A DNA stretch of 64,000 bases from an uncultured Paracoccaceae bacterium (GCA_951812305.1 CATOSB010000011.1:1-64000), one strand, 5' to 3'; positions 24,308-34,214 are shown, counted from the stretch's first letter. A program made the numbers and translations. Notes: generated by a model from the letters alone, not told the origin.

Positions 24308-25693
24308 TCAATACCGATAATGTTCCGGCTTGAACGGCCCTTCTGGCGCCACGCCAATATACGCGGCCTGTTCCGGGTCCAGCTTGGTCAGTTTCGCGCC
24401 AACTTTGCCCAGATGCAGCATCGCTACTTTCTCATCCAGATGCTTTGGCAGGATGTAGACTTCGTTTTTGTACTCGTCGCCCTTGGTCCACAATTCGATT
24501 TGTGCCAGCACCTGATTGGTGAAACTGGCCGACATCACGAAAGACGGGTGGCCGGTCGCGTTGCCGAGATTCAGCAGTCGACCCTCGGACAGCAGGATCA
24601 AACGATTACCCGAAGGCATCTCGATCATGTCCACCTGTTCCTTGATGTTGGTCCACTTGTGGTTCTTCAGCGCGGCGACCTGTATTTCATTGTCGAAATG
24701 GCCGATGTTGCCGACAATCGCCATGTCCTTCATCTCGCGCATGTGCTCGATGCGGATGACGTCCTTGTTGCCCGTGGTTGTGATGAAAATGTCGGCGTCG
24801 AGGTTTTCGTCGAGCAGAACAACCTCGAACCCGTCCATTGCCGCCTGCAGCGCGCAGATCGGATCGGCCTCGGTCACCTTCACCCTCGCACCAGCACCAC
24901 GCAGGGACGCGGCAGAGCCCTTACCGACGTCGCCGTAGCCGCAAACCAGAGCAACCTTGCCAGCCATCATCGTGTCCGTCGCGCGGCGGATGCCGTCGAC
25001 CAGCGATTCCTTACAGCCGTATTTGTTATCGAATTTCGACTTGGTGACGCTGTCATTCACGTTGATCGCAGGGAAAGGCAGCTGGCCATTACGCTGCAAT
25101 TCATACAAACGGTGCACGCCGGTGGTCGTTTCTTCCGAGACACCTTTGATCGCGTCGCGGGTTTTGGTGAACCAGCCGGGGCTTGCGGCCATGCGTTTGG
25201 CGATTTGTTTCTTGATCACCTCTTCTTCCTCGCTGGTGGGAACCGGGATGATATCCTCACCCGCCTCGGCCCGCGCACCCAGCAGCACGTAAAGGGTCGC
25301 GTCGCCGCCATCGTCGAGGATCATGTTCGCGCCGTCTGGGAACATGAAGGATTTGTCGAGGTAATCCCAATGCTCCTCCAGCGTCTGGCCCTTGACCGCA
25401 AAGACCGGAATGCCCGCTGCCGCGATCGCCGCTGCCGCGTGATCCTGCGTCGAGAAGATGTTGCACGACGCCCAACGTACATCCGCGCCCAGCGCCGTCA
25501 GCGTTTCAATCAACACCGCCGTCTGGATCGTCATATGCAGCGACCCGACAATGCGCGCGCCTTTCAGCGGCTGGCTTTTGCCATACTCTTCACGCGTGGC
25601 CATCAGCCCGGGCATTTCGGTTTCGGCAATCGCCAATTCCTTGCGGCCGAACTCGGCCAGATTGATGTCCTTTACGGTATAGTCTTGTGCCAT
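24308..25693 (-). CDS. ahcY: Adenosylhomocysteinase (S-adenosyl-L-homocysteine hydrolase)
   Basis: This 461-residue protein is of normal length for the family. The start at 25693 (MAQDYTVKDINLAEFGRKEL) has GGAG about 10 bp upstream; a longer frame to 25771 lacks family sequence. It cleaves S-adenosylhomocysteine to adenosine and homocysteine in the cytoplasm, recycling the product of methyltransferases. Visible motifs include SLHMTIQTAVLIETL, the NAD-binding VALVCGYGDVGKG and the C-terminal signature ending GPFKPEHYRY. It is a single-gene unit, divergent from the glycosyltransferase gene. I saw no clear SAH riboswitch in the 120-bp upstream gap. Confidence 0.97.
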   Translation of the reverse strand: MAQDYTVKDINLAEFGRKELAIAETEMPGLMATREEYGKSQPLKGARIVGSLHMTIQTAVLIETLTALGADVRWASCNIFSTQDHAAAAIAAAGIPVFAVKGQTLEEHWDYLDKSFMFPDGANMILDDGGDATLYVLLGARAEAGEDIIPVPTSEEEEVIKKQIAKRMAASPGWFTKTRDAIKGVSEETTTGVHRLYELQRNGQLPFPAINVNDSVTKSKFDNKYGCKESLVDGIRRATDTMMAGKVALVCGYGDVGKGSAASLRGAGARVKVTEADPICALQAAMDGFEVVLLDENLDADIFITTTGNKDVIRIEHMREMKDMAIVGNIGHFDNEIQVAALKNHKWTNIKEQVDMIEMPSGNRLILLSEGRLLNLGNATGHPSFVMSASFTNQVLAQIELWTKGDEYKNEVYILPKHLDEKVAMLHLGKVGAKLTKLDPEQAAYIGVAPEGPFKPEHYRY

Positions 25694-25811
25694 TGAAGGG
25701 CTCCGGCGAAGATTAGGATTGGGGGCACCTAACATCCCCAATTCGCGCGGGCAACCTGTGTCGTGGACCATTCAAAGTGGCCCTGATACCAGTTGGCCAA
25801 AGCATCAATTC

Positions 25812-26798
25812 ATGAAACAGTGGCCCGCGAAAAACGACGTGAAAAATGAGGCGACGTTGCAAGATACGAACGACTGTGCCGTCGCGCTTTGCGTGAACCA
25901 GCGCAATCTGGCTCCGGCCCTTTTGACGGCCAGCCGGATTGCGCGGCAGTCCAAGACTAAAGATTTCGACATTGTCATTGCCAGCCTGACGCCATTGCCG
26001 ATACCCGATGAATTTCAGGATCTCGGAGTACACAATGTGGTGTTGGGGATTTCAGATGATCTGAGGTCGGTCGGGATCAAACAGCCTTGGCCTGCGGCTG
26101 CGTATCTAAGGCTTTGGCTGGCGCGAGAGTTTTCCGAAACCTATCGGCGGATCCTGTATCTGGATGCCGATATTTATCCCCAAGCAGCCGATTACCGACG
26201 ACTGATGAACGCCGATATCGGCGCATATGCCTGCGCGGTGGTGTTGGATAAAGAGCAGTGGCTGAACCCGGACGATCCTATTCTTGATTTGGCGCGATAC
26301 CGATCAAAATCGACCAACTATTTCAATTCCGGCGTGATGCTGATCGATGTGGCTCAATACAACCGGCAGGGCCTTTTGCAGCAACTTCTGGACAGATACC
26401 GCGCTGGCATTGACAGCCCGTTCAAGGACCAATCCGTTCTGAACCTTGTGCTGGAGGACAATTTTGCCCAACTGTCCCCTGTTTGGAACTGGCAGTGGAC
26501 TCACCGCTATCCGATGCTGACAAAACTGACCCGGCCTTTCCTGTTGCATTTGAGCGGCCTGCCCAAACCGTGGACATCGCATGAAAGCGCGACGCGCTTC
26601 TCGTCAGCATTGATCGAGGAATACAAGGCCTTCTTCGCGGCGCAAGACGCTCCGCTGACCTTTGAAACCACGCGACGCGGTGGTTTGCGGGAATCGTTGC
26701 GGGATCAGGTCACGAATTTGGGTGGCCATCTTGATGTCTGGGGACGTTATCGCCGCCAGATGCGGAAATTTCCCGACCCGGACACGGCGCTGTTTTAG
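25812..26798 (+). CDS. Family 8 glycosyltransferase
   Basis: This protein has 328 residues from the ATG at 25812. The GT8 hallmarks are present: the nucleotide-sugar region AVALCVNQRNLAPALLTASR, the metal-binding RILYLDADIYPQ (DxD) and FNSGVMLIDVAQY, with HLSGLPKPW near the C-terminus in the place of the usual HxxGxxKPW motif. The family transfers hexoses to lipopolysaccharide cores or other glycans with retention of configuration; the acceptor is unknown. The gene stands alone between ahcY (divergent) and the M24-fold gene (convergent). Confidence 0.85.
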   Translation: MKQWPAKNDVKNEATLQDTNDCAVALCVNQRNLAPALLTASRIARQSKTKDFDIVIASLTPLPIPDEFQDLGVHNVVLGISDDLRSVGIKQPWPAAAYLRLWLAREFSETYRRILYLDADIYPQAADYRRLMNADIGAYACAVVLDKEQWLNPDDPILDLARYRSKSTNYFNSGVMLIDVAQYNRQGLLQQLLDRYRAGIDSPFKDQSVLNLVLEDNFAQLSPVWNWQWTHRYPMLTKLTRPFLLHLSGLPKPWTSHESATRFSSALIEEYKAFFAAQDAPLTFETTRRGGLRESLRDQVTNLGGHLDVWGRYRRQMRKFPDPDTALF

Positions 26799-26855
26799 GC
26801 GGCATTGCCCAGGATTTCACGCGTTTCGCCCAGCGCGACCTGAACAACAGCGCCC

Positions 26856-28001
26856 CTACACAATCATGCTGTCGATATCTTTTGGGTGGTGCGTGATCTG
26901 TTCGTATCCATCCTTGGTCACGATGAAACTGTCGCCCACCTGTGCGCGAAAACTGACCCCCTCGACACAGCCATCCACGGCAAACACCATACCGGGCTGC
27001 AAAACAGTTTTGTCGCCGGTTACCAGTTGCGGTGTTTCAAGATAACTGAACCCGGTTGCCCGACCCGCCCGGAATGGTGTACCAAATCCCGCTTTGCGCG
27101 TCACTTCGGCATAAGCGGCGTGGACGTCCTCTGCCACGGCACCTGCGCACAGTTCCGACAGGGCCGCCGTCTGACTGGCCAGCGCGATTTCATACAGCCG
27201 CGCCTGTTCGGGGTCGGCGATTTCACCGATCCAAAACGTTCGGTCAAACCCCAGTTTGAACCTGTGGAAATTTGTCATTCCGCAGAAACATGTGAACACT
27301 GGCTCTCCCCGACGCATAACGCGTGTGGTGGCACGGTGATGGGTTTTGGTAATTTCCGGGCCAGAGGCCATGATTTGCAGAAAATGCATTTGCGGTGACA
27401 TCAAAGCGTCTTCGTAATGCGCGGCCAGCAATTCCGCGGCTTTTCGTGTTCCGGCCTCGGAGGTTGCCAGTGCAACTTCGAATTCCGGGACGCCGTCGCC
27501 AATTGTGTCTCGCGCAGCTTGCATCATGGCCATTCCCACCTGCCCTGCATGGCGCGCCAGTTGCAACTCTTCTTCGGTCTTCACCATTCGCATCTGGCCA
27601 AGGATCCGGGTCACCGAGATAACGCGTTCCTGATCAAAAAGCGTGTCGATAAAAGCCCGAACCACGGGCGGAATGTGATTGGGTTCCAGTCCGATGGACG
27701 ACCGTCCCTCTATTGCGGCAGGTAGCTCCGCACGCCACTCTTCACCCTCACCATCATTCCACGCGGCAACGCGATCTACCCGCGCGCTTTGCTGCGCCAT
27801 GACGGCATCAAGGGAGGGCGTGATCAAAAGGCTACCGCCACCGCGTTCCACAATCAGGATCGTCGGGCGGCCAAATTCCATATGAAGGTAATCATAGTAA
27901 CCCGTCAGGTAATAGACATTGTCGTCATCCGTGATCACGGCGCAATCGATACCCGCCGCTTCCAGATGGTCCTGAAAGGTTTTCATCCGCGCTTCAAACA
28001 T
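26856..28001 (-). CDS. M24 (creatinase/aminopeptidase P-fold) family protein with degenerate metal site
   Basis: This protein has 381 residues from the ATG at 28001; an upstream ATG at 28037 adds 12 residues. The N-terminal creatinase-like domain (AGIDCAVITDDDNVYYLTGY) and the C-terminal pita-bread domain (VKTEEELQLARHAGQVG, LQPGMVFAVDGCVEGVSFRA) are clear. Most metal ligands of Xaa-Pro peptidases are altered. The first Asp position reads FTCFCGM, the His region is GRATGFSYLE, the first Glu is Asp (FAVDG) and the last is not obvious (FRAQVGD). This argues for a metal-independent hydrolase like creatinase, or another C-N hydrolase, rather than a peptidase. Confidence 0.8.
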   Translation of the reverse strand: MFEARMKTFQDHLEAAGIDCAVITDDDNVYYLTGYYDYLHMEFGRPTILIVERGGGSLLITPSLDAVMAQQSARVDRVAAWNDGEGEEWRAELPAAIEGRSSIGLEPNHIPPVVRAFIDTLFDQERVISVTRILGQMRMVKTEEELQLARHAGQVGMAMMQAARDTIGDGVPEFEVALATSEAGTRKAAELLAAHYEDALMSPQMHFLQIMASGPEITKTHHRATTRVMRRGEPVFTCFCGMTNFHRFKLGFDRTFWIGEIADPEQARLYEIALASQTAALSELCAGAVAEDVHAAYAEVTRKAGFGTPFRAGRATGFSYLETPQLVTGDKTVLQPGMVFAVDGCVEGVSFRAQVGDSFIVTKDGYEQITHHPKDIDSMIV

Positions 28002-28094
28002 CCCGGCCCCCGGAGTTGGACGGGTTGAGGCTATCACGCAGTTAACCGACGAAAAGTGCCTGTTTAAGACAGCCGCCTTGTCAAAGGCGGCAAA

Positions 28095-28406
28095 TCAACT
28101 CGCCACGCCTTTATCGTCAACCGGCGCAGCCAGGTGCCAGTGCGTCCCGGATGCGACAACACAGGTTGTTCCGTCTGGCCGTGACAACAGGATTGTGAAC
28201 GATCCAGTTTCCGGCGACGCAAAGATTTCAAGCATCTGCTGAGAGGATTGCAGCCCACGTGCCGCAATGGTTTCCTGGTATTTGTCACCAAGACGGTCAA
28301 CGACCGTATCCCGGGTGTTACATGCGGCTTGCGCATGTGCCACCTTGGGCGGTGCGAGTGCTGCGAAGCCCAGTATCAGGCCCGCCATTACCGTTCGAGT
28401 GAACAT
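28095..28406 (-). CDS. Small exported protein of unknown function
   Basis: This 103-residue protein has a signal peptide (MFTRTVMAGLILGFAALAPP, then KVAHAQA) and GGAG before the ATG at 28406. The mature part contains two cysteines (AACNTRDT and GTTCVVASG), which could form a disulphide. GTHWHLAAP is near the end. Similar small periplasmic proteins are common in Rhodobacteraceae, but I cannot assign a function. It lies in an otherwise gene-free stretch between the M24-fold and HD genes. Confidence 0.75.
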   Translation of the reverse strand: MFTRTVMAGLILGFAALAPPKVAHAQAACNTRDTVVDRLGDKYQETIAARGLQSSQQMLEIFASPETGSFTILLSRPDGTTCVVASGTHWHLAAPVDDKGVAS

Positions 28407-28633
28407 TGCTGCTCTCCTTCGATTTTGGCGACGCCACTTTTTTCGCGGACGAACGGGCGCCGCGTGTTGGGGACATGTGTAAAATATTGGGTTGTGGCCG
28501 GTCACGATCAACGCACATCTTTGCGCGGTCGCGGCACCCGGGCGTATATGCGTGACCCGGGCGGCAGCCACAGATTTACACGCATCCAAGGTTCAATTAG
28601 GCATCTAGATTGTGGCAATTGTAAGGAACTGCT

Positions 28634-29221
28634 GTGGTAATTAAGCAACGCGCATGGCAACGGATGCTTTCAGGCCGCAGACTGGACCTGTTGGATCCAA
28701 CGCCGGTCGATATCGAGATTGAGGATATCGCACACGGCCTTGCCTTTGTTGCGCGTTGGAACGGGCAGACAAAAGGTGACTACGCCTATTCGGTCGCTGA
28801 GCATTCATTGCTGGTTGAGGAGATTTTTTCTCGGCAACACCCGGATGCCCCAATCAAGTGGCGGCTCGCGGCGCTTCTTCACGACGCACCCGAATATGTG
28901 ATCGGCGATATGATTTCACCGGTGAAGGCCGCTGTTGGCCCCGATTACAAGGAACTTGACGACCGCTTGACCGCCGCAATTCACCTGCGCTTCGGCCTTC
29001 CGGCGCAGATCCCGAAATGGGTGAAGACCAAGATCAAACGCGCTGACAAATTGTCGGCTTGGCTGGAAGCGGTGCAATTGGCAGGGTTTTCCGAGGCGGA
29101 GGCGAACAAGTTTTTCGGCAAGCACACCGACACCGAAGGTCTGACCCTGCACCTGCGACCGCCGGTCGAAGTGCGCGACAGCTACACCGCACGGCACCAT
29201 GCGTTGCTGGCGCAGATGTAA
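28634..29221 (+). CDS. HD-domain phosphohydrolase (YfbR-like)
   Basis: This 195-residue protein starts at GTG 28634, with AAGGA about 10 bp upstream. It has the HD pattern: YSVAEHSLLVEEI (H), LAALLHDAPEYVIGDMISPVK (HD) and KRADKLSAW (D). Related proteins are metal-dependent nucleotidases acting on deoxynucleoside monophosphates. The next gene, a broken acetyltransferase, starts directly after the stop codon. Confidence 0.85.
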   Translation: MVIKQRAWQRMLSGRRLDLLDPTPVDIEIEDIAHGLAFVARWNGQTKGDYAYSVAEHSLLVEEIFSRQHPDAPIKWRLAALLHDAPEYVIGDMISPVKAAVGPDYKELDDRLTAAIHLRFGLPAQIPKWVKTKIKRADKLSAWLEAVQLAGFSEAEANKFFGKHTDTEGLTLHLRPPVEVRDSYTARHHALLAQM

Positions 29222-29707
29222 ATGATCATTCGCCGCGCCGCGCTGGCAGATACCGGACAGATGGCCGCGCTGTTGAATGAAATCATCAATATCGGCGGCA
29301 CAACTGCGTATACCAACCCCGTGGAAGCGTCAGCATTGCAGGATCGGATGAATGGCGACCATGATCGTTCGGCCTGGCGTGTAGCAGAGGCTGACGGCAA
29401 TATCCTCGGGTTCCAGAAATTCGGACCAAGCGCAGAACTGCCGCCCGAAGCCTGTGATATCGCCACCTTTGTGCAGCACGGGCGCACCGGGCTTGGCATC
29501 GGCTCTGCGCTGTTTGAGGCCGCACAAAGCGCAGCGGATGATCTGGGCCATGACTGGATCAACGCCACCATCCGTGCCGATAATGAAGGCGGGTTGATTT
29601 ACTACTAAAGTCGCGGTTTTCGCACCTACGACACGCTGTTGGCGGTTCCTCTGGCCAATGGTCAGCTCGTCGACCGGGTTCAGATGCGGTACGACCTGCG
29701 AGAGTGA
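29222..29707 (+). pseudogene. GNAT family N-acetyltransferase with an in-frame stop
   Basis: The frame starts MIIRRAALADTGQMAALLNE and has the acetyl-CoA loop region HGRTGLGIGSALFEAAQSAA. It is interrupted by TAA at 29606-29608, just after NEGGLIYY. The same frame continues with SRGFRTYDTLLAVPLANGQL and ends YDLRE at 29707, which restores the usual length and C-terminal strand of this phosphinothricin-acetyltransferase-like group. One nonsense change therefore inactivates it, unless the stop is read through. Confidence 0.85.
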
Positions 29708-29736
29708 CCAATACTGGCGCGGCGTGCGGGGTAATG

Positions 29737-30279
29737 TCAGCGGCTGATTTCTTCCCTTAGCCCGCCCATCAATTCGGTCAGCGACGCCAAGTACTGCTCG
29801 CTCTTCAGCCTCCCCTCATCGTCAAACTCCTTCATCGCTCCTGCGACCATAACCGACGGCCCCTGAATGATACGTGGCCGGAAGGATATCATCGCGTGCC
29901 GCAACGTGTATTGCGCGCTTTCGCCCCCCGTGCGCCCCGCGGTCGCCGACATGATCGCCACGGGCTTCTGGTTCCACGGATTGCCATCTGTGCGGCTGAT
30001 CCAATCGAGTGCATTTTTCAGAACACCCGACAGCGCCTTGTTGTATTCGGGTGTCGAGATTGCAATCGCATCGGCATTCGCAATCTGATTGGCCAACGTC
30101 CGAACTGTCGTCGGTATCCCATCCGCCGCCTCCCGATCGCCATCGTACAGAGGCAGGTGCAAGTCGCCCAAAACAAACTCTGCCGGTTTGAAAAGTCGCG
30201 CCGCCTCGTGCACCAGCTTGGTGTTCAAGGATCCCTTCCGAAGCGAACCCGAGATACCCAAAAGTTTGTATTTGGTCAT
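29737..30279 (-). CDS. NADPH-dependent FMN reductase family protein
   Basis: This 180-residue protein starts at 30279, with AAGGATGAG upstream. The flavodoxin-like fold motifs are GISGSLRKGSLNTKLV (FMN phosphate loop), AIAISTPEYNKALSGVLKNALDWIS, and KPVAIMSATAGRTGGESAQY. Such enzymes reduce FMN or quinones with NADPH. It is divergent from the ThDP enzyme gene, with a shared 112-bp upstream region. Confidence 0.9.
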   Translation of the reverse strand: MTKYKLLGISGSLRKGSLNTKLVHEAARLFKPAEFVLGDLHLPLYDGDREAADGIPTTVRTLANQIANADAIAISTPEYNKALSGVLKNALDWISRTDGNPWNQKPVAIMSATAGRTGGESAQYTLRHAMISFRPRIIQGPSVMVAGAMKEFDDEGRLKSEQYLASLTELMGGLREEISR

Positions 30280-30391
30280 GAACTCATCCTTATTTGTTGG
30301 TCGGACAAATAAACGCTCAGACCTGCACCGCAAGTGCTTGTCGCCGCACAGTCAAGGTGGAATGGTGCACAACGAATTCGGAGGGTAGTTC

Positions 30392-32044
30392 ATGCGCCAC
30401 GGCGGGCAAATATTGGTCGATCAGCTGAAGCTGCATGGCGTGCGGCGCGTGTTTTCGGTACCCGGCGAAAGCTTTCTTGCCGCGTTGGACGGTCTTTACG
30501 ACAGCGACATTCAGAATGTCGTTTGTCGTCATGAAGGTGGCGCCGCAATGATGGCTGACGCAGTGGGCAAGTTGACCGGAAGGCCCGGCATTGCGTTTGT
30601 CACCCGCGGTCCCGGCGCCACCAACGCAAGTGCGGGCGTGCACATCGCGATGCAGGATTCAACGCCAATGATCCTGTTTGTTGGCCAGATCGCGCGTAGC
30701 CATCGTGACAGAGAAGCGTTTCAGGAGGTCAATTATCGCGCGATGTTTGGCTCGCTTGCCAAATGGGTCGCCGAAATCGACCAGACCGAGCGTATCCCCG
30801 AATATATCAACCGCGCATTCCACCTCGCAACCTCGGGTCGTCCCGGACCGGTCATTTTGGCACTACCTGAAGATATGCTCTCGGCAGTGACAGATGTGCC
30901 GGCTCTTGCCCCCACCGCTGCGCCTCTATCGGGTGTGCCAGAAGCTGCGGTTGACGCAGTTCTTGAACGATTGTCGGTTGCCAAAAAGCCACTGATCGTT
31001 GCTGGCGGCCCTGGGTGGTCAATAGAAGGGGCCGAAGCCCTGACCCGCTTCGCCGAATCCCAACGCCTGCCTGTCGTCACCACCTTCCGCCGCAACGACA
31101 TTATGGACAATCGCCACGCCAACTATGCCGGTGATCTGGGTGTTGGAATCGACCCTAACCTTGCCCAACGCCTGCGGGAATCCGATTGCCTATTGGTGCT
31201 TGGTGCGCGGCTTGCCGATATCTCCACCGGCGCGTTTGAAAACCTTGATCCTGCCGCGCCGGGAAAGTGCATTATACATGTACATCCTGACCCGGACTTG
31301 CCCGGAACTGTCTATCGCACCGACATGTCATTGGCTGCGCATCCCAACGATTTGCTCGCGCGAATGGCCCAATCCCCGAAATCCGGGAACTGGGACACGT
31401 GGACGCGAGCTGCGCGCGCCGATCTGCTGGCTTGGAAATTGCTACAGGAAACCCCCGGCGACGTGAAACTCGAGGAAATCGTGGCGTGGTGTTCGGACAA
31501 CCTACACGAAGACGCGATCGTCACCAACGGCGCTGGGAATTATGCCGCCTTTTTGCACCGCTATTTCACGTACAAAGGTCTAGGCACGCAGGTGTCACCA
31601 ACCTCTGGCTCAATGGGATACGGCTTCCCTGCTGCCGTCGCCGCCGCCATCGAACACCCTGACCGACAGGTCGTGTGTTTCGCCGGTGACGGCGATTTTC
31701 AGATGACTTTGAATGAAATGTCGACGGCTATGCAATTCGGTGCCAAGCTAATCGTAATTGTCGCCAATAACGGCCGTTATGGCACGATACGGATGCATCA
31801 GGAAAAAACATATCCCGGTCGTGTCAGCGGTACGGAAATGTTAAGCCCTGACTTCGCGGCGCTTGCCCGTGCATATGGAGGGTTTGGTGCCGTCGTCGAA
31901 CGGACGGAAGAATTCCCCGATGCGTATGGCGCTGCTTTAGCCTCAAAGGTACTTGCTGTGATCGAACTGCGCCTTGATTCCGAGATGTTATCGACAGGAT
32001 TGTCGGTGACCGGCGCGCGTAACTTAGGGTCACAGTCCGGCTGA
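30392..32044 (+). CDS. Thiamine-diphosphate-dependent enzyme (acetolactate synthase large-subunit-like)
   Basis: This 550-residue protein has the three-domain ThDP fold. The N-terminal domain carries the catalytic Glu in NVVCRHEGGAAMMADAVGK. The central domain has KKPLIVAGGPGWS. The C-terminal ThDP-binding motif runs from CFAGDGDFQMTLNE to VANNGRYGTIRMHQE. No small subunit is adjacent, so it may be a catabolic decarboxylase/ligase rather than the branched-chain biosynthetic enzyme. The start ATG at 30392 follows GGAGGGTAGTTC. Confidence 0.88.
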   Translation: MRHGGQILVDQLKLHGVRRVFSVPGESFLAALDGLYDSDIQNVVCRHEGGAAMMADAVGKLTGRPGIAFVTRGPGATNASAGVHIAMQDSTPMILFVGQIARSHRDREAFQEVNYRAMFGSLAKWVAEIDQTERIPEYINRAFHLATSGRPGPVILALPEDMLSAVTDVPALAPTAAPLSGVPEAAVDAVLERLSVAKKPLIVAGGPGWSIEGAEALTRFAESQRLPVVTTFRRNDIMDNRHANYAGDLGVGIDPNLAQRLRESDCLLVLGARLADISTGAFENLDPAAPGKCIIHVHPDPDLPGTVYRTDMSLAAHPNDLLARMAQSPKSGNWDTWTRAARADLLAWKLLQETPGDVKLEEIVAWCSDNLHEDAIVTNGAGNYAAFLHRYFTYKGLGTQVSPTSGSMGYGFPAAVAAAIEHPDRQVVCFAGDGDFQMTLNEMSTAMQFGAKLIVIVANNGRYGTIRMHQEKTYPGRVSGTEMLSPDFAALARAYGGFGAVVERTEEFPDAYGAALASKVLAVIELRLDSEMLSTGLSVTGARNLGSQSG

Positions 32045-32413
32045 GCCGAATCGTAGATATTTTTTTGGTGCCCTGCTTTTCGAACTGAAGCGGACTTTGA
32101 GTTTCGGCACTCTGCGCGGAATCAAGGCTCCTCGGGCCACCGCGTAACGACGGGCCGTCCCCTAGCCGGCGATTTCTTGAGGGCTTCGCTACGTAATAAA
32201 CCTGAGTTCTGGATAAGCGCTATATCTGGTATTCGACCTGCCTGATTGTTTCCGGCACGGTTATGGGTCCCATTTGTAACTCCCAAGCACCCCCCACGTT
32301 TGAGTGTTATTGTCAGTTTTATGGTGAGTCGAATTTGCCATTTTGCGCGTGTTTTTTTTCTTTCTTGTCTGAATTCTGTGGCGCCGGGTTGATTTCTCTG
32401 AATCAGTGGTGGG

Positions 32414-33042
32414 ATGGATCAGGTTGCCGCCCTTGAACAACTTCTCGCCACGGCTCTGCGTCGGATCGCTGAGCTTGAAGCTGCGTTGGCGAGCATGGCG
32501 GAAGAGATCACGGACCTGCGCCGACAGTTGGCCAAGAACAGCAGCAATAGCAGCAAGCCCCCTTCAAGTGATGGCCTGAAGAAGCCAGCCCCGCGCAGCC
32601 TGCGTGGCAAATCCGGAAAGAAAAGTGGCGGCCAAGTTGGCCACCGGGGCGACACCCTGCGCCAGACGTCAACACCCGACTTTGTCGAACGGCATGAGGC
32701 GACGCATTGCAGCGCCTGTCAGAGCGCCCTGACGGCGGAGATGGTGAAAGGGATCGAGAAGCGTCAGGTGTTCGACTTGCCTGCGCCACGCCTGGAGGTC
32801 ACCGAGCATCAGGCGGCGGTTTATTGTTGCGACCATTGTCGAGCCACGACGACGGCTGGCTTTCCCGATGGCGTGGCCGCGCATGTGCAATATGGCACGC
32901 GCATGCGGGCAGTGGCGGTCTATTGCAATGTTCAGCAGCTGATACCCGAGGATCGGGTCTGCCAGCTTATGCGCGACCTGTTTGGGGCCACCAGCTTGTG
33001 CGCGGCCAGCGTGACCAACTGGACGCGCGGCGCGGCAAATAA
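32414..33042 (+). pseudogene. ISBst12-type transposase interrupted by IS630 (N-terminal part)
   Basis: Residues 1-209 of the 471-residue transposase are encoded here, up to TRGAANK. The C-terminal part continues at 34215-35001. The IS630 insertion at the TAA within AAATAAG breaks the gene. The two parts total 1,416 bp, exactly the length of the intact gene. Confidence 0.92.
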
Positions 33043-33051
33043 TACCAAGGG

Positions 33052-33594
33052 TTATTCAATCTGACCGACTTTCGCCCAGTTGCGGCTTGCGATGGATGTG
33101 ATGGTTTGCGGTCTTGCGATGAGGTTGTTCCAGGCCTCGCACCCCGCGTCGAGAATCGCGTCATATGTGTCGAACGTCCGGTTTGCGAGCCATGTCTGGC
33201 GGAGATATTGCCAAATGTTTTCGGTTGGATTCAGCTCTGGTGATTTGGGCGGCAGAAACATGAGCGACAGGTTTTGCGGGATTTCCAGAGCGGATGTCGT
33301 GTGCCAGCCGGCTTGGTCCATGAGGATGACGGCGTGGGCGCCATCGGAGACAATTTTGCTGATTTCTTCCAGGTGGCGCTGCATCGCATAGGTGTCGGCT
33401 GCTGGCATCATGATCGCCGCGCCGGTGCCGCGTTCGGGGCAGATGGCGCCAAAAAGATACGCATTTTGGTAACGCTGATCGGCGGGCTGGCGGGGCCGTG
33501 TGCCCTTGCGTGCCCACTGGCGGACGCGGGTGTTCTTCTGACCGAGACGCATCTCGTCCTGGAACCAGATTTCGACGGGTTTGTCCGGCGGCAC
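33052..33594 (-). CDS. IS630 family transposase, catalytic frame (copy 2)
   Basis: The DDE frame is identical in translation to the one at 3290-3832. It is joined to the helix-turn-helix frame through the seven-A slip site. Confidence 0.85.
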   Translation of the reverse strand: MPPDKPVEIWFQDEMRLGQKNTRVRQWARKGTRPRQPADQRYQNAYLFGAICPERGTGAAIMMPAADTYAMQRHLEEISKIVSDGAHAVILMDQAGWHTTSALEIPQNLSLMFLPPKSPELNPTENIWQYLRQTWLANRTFDTYDAILDAGCEAWNNLIARPQTITSIASRNWAKVGQIE

Positions 33595-33611
33595 CCCCTG
33601 AAGCGTCTCCT

Positions 33612-34121
33612 TCAGATTGTCGCCGAAGTTTTTTTGAAATCCTCAATGACCTGCACGTCCTGCCCCGGGTGCTGAGGGCGTGCGCTGATGTGGGAAAAGC
33701 CCAGATTGTGCAGAATCTGCCCCACATGGCGCTCGTGATAGTCGACGCCAAAACGCGCCTTGATCACATTCTTCAAATCGACCCGCCGCCAGCGGACGAC
33801 ACCGTCCTTTTCAGGATCAGGACCGGTCTCGACAAGAGCCGCCAGTTCATCCAGTTGCGCATTGTCAAGGCGGGATCGCGAGCCTCCTCGCTGCCGATCC
33901 AGCAGCCCCGCTGGACCATCAGCGTTGAAACGGAGCACCCAGTCCCTGAGCGTTTGCCGGTCCATCCCGCCAATGCGGGCCGCAGCCCCACGCGACATGC
34001 CATCGGCGATAGCGGCAAGCGACAAAAGCCGTCGGCTCTGCCGGGCATCAGAACTCTCTGCGGCAAGCTTGCGCAGATCATTGGCGGTAAAATCGGCTCG
34101 CATCGGTATCCTGGCTGGCAT
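33612..34121 (-). CDS. IS630 family transposase, N-terminal frame (copy 2)
   Basis: The helix-turn-helix frame is identical in translation to the one at 2763-3272. The start is chosen at the ATG with AGGAG 8 bp upstream. Confidence 0.85.
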   Translation of the reverse strand: MPARIPMRADFTANDLRKLAAESSDARQSRRLLSLAAIADGMSRGAAARIGGMDRQTLRDWVLRFNADGPAGLLDRQRGGSRSRLDNAQLDELAALVETGPDPEKDGVVRWRRVDLKNVIKARFGVDYHERHVGQILHNLGFSHISARPQHPGQDVQVIEDFKKTSATI

Positions 34122-34214
34122 CGGTGGTCTCCTTTGCCAATCTTGAATCACCTCAGCACCTCAGGCGGTACCCAAAATCCATAGCTGAGTCATTTTGAAG
34201 CACCCTTGGTATAA

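Larger units (their letters stand above)
33043..34211 (-). mobile_element. IS630-family element, type a, copy 2
   Basis: This 1,169-bp element is identical in length and, in translation, to the copy at 2673-3841, in reverse orientation. TAA is present on both sides (33040-33042 and 34212-34214). Confidence 0.92.

Noticed and set aside
24287..25696. Long plus-strand open frame (469 codons) opposite ahcY
   Set aside because: It is the antisense shadow of a highly conserved enzyme gene in GC-rich DNA; the translation shows no family motif.
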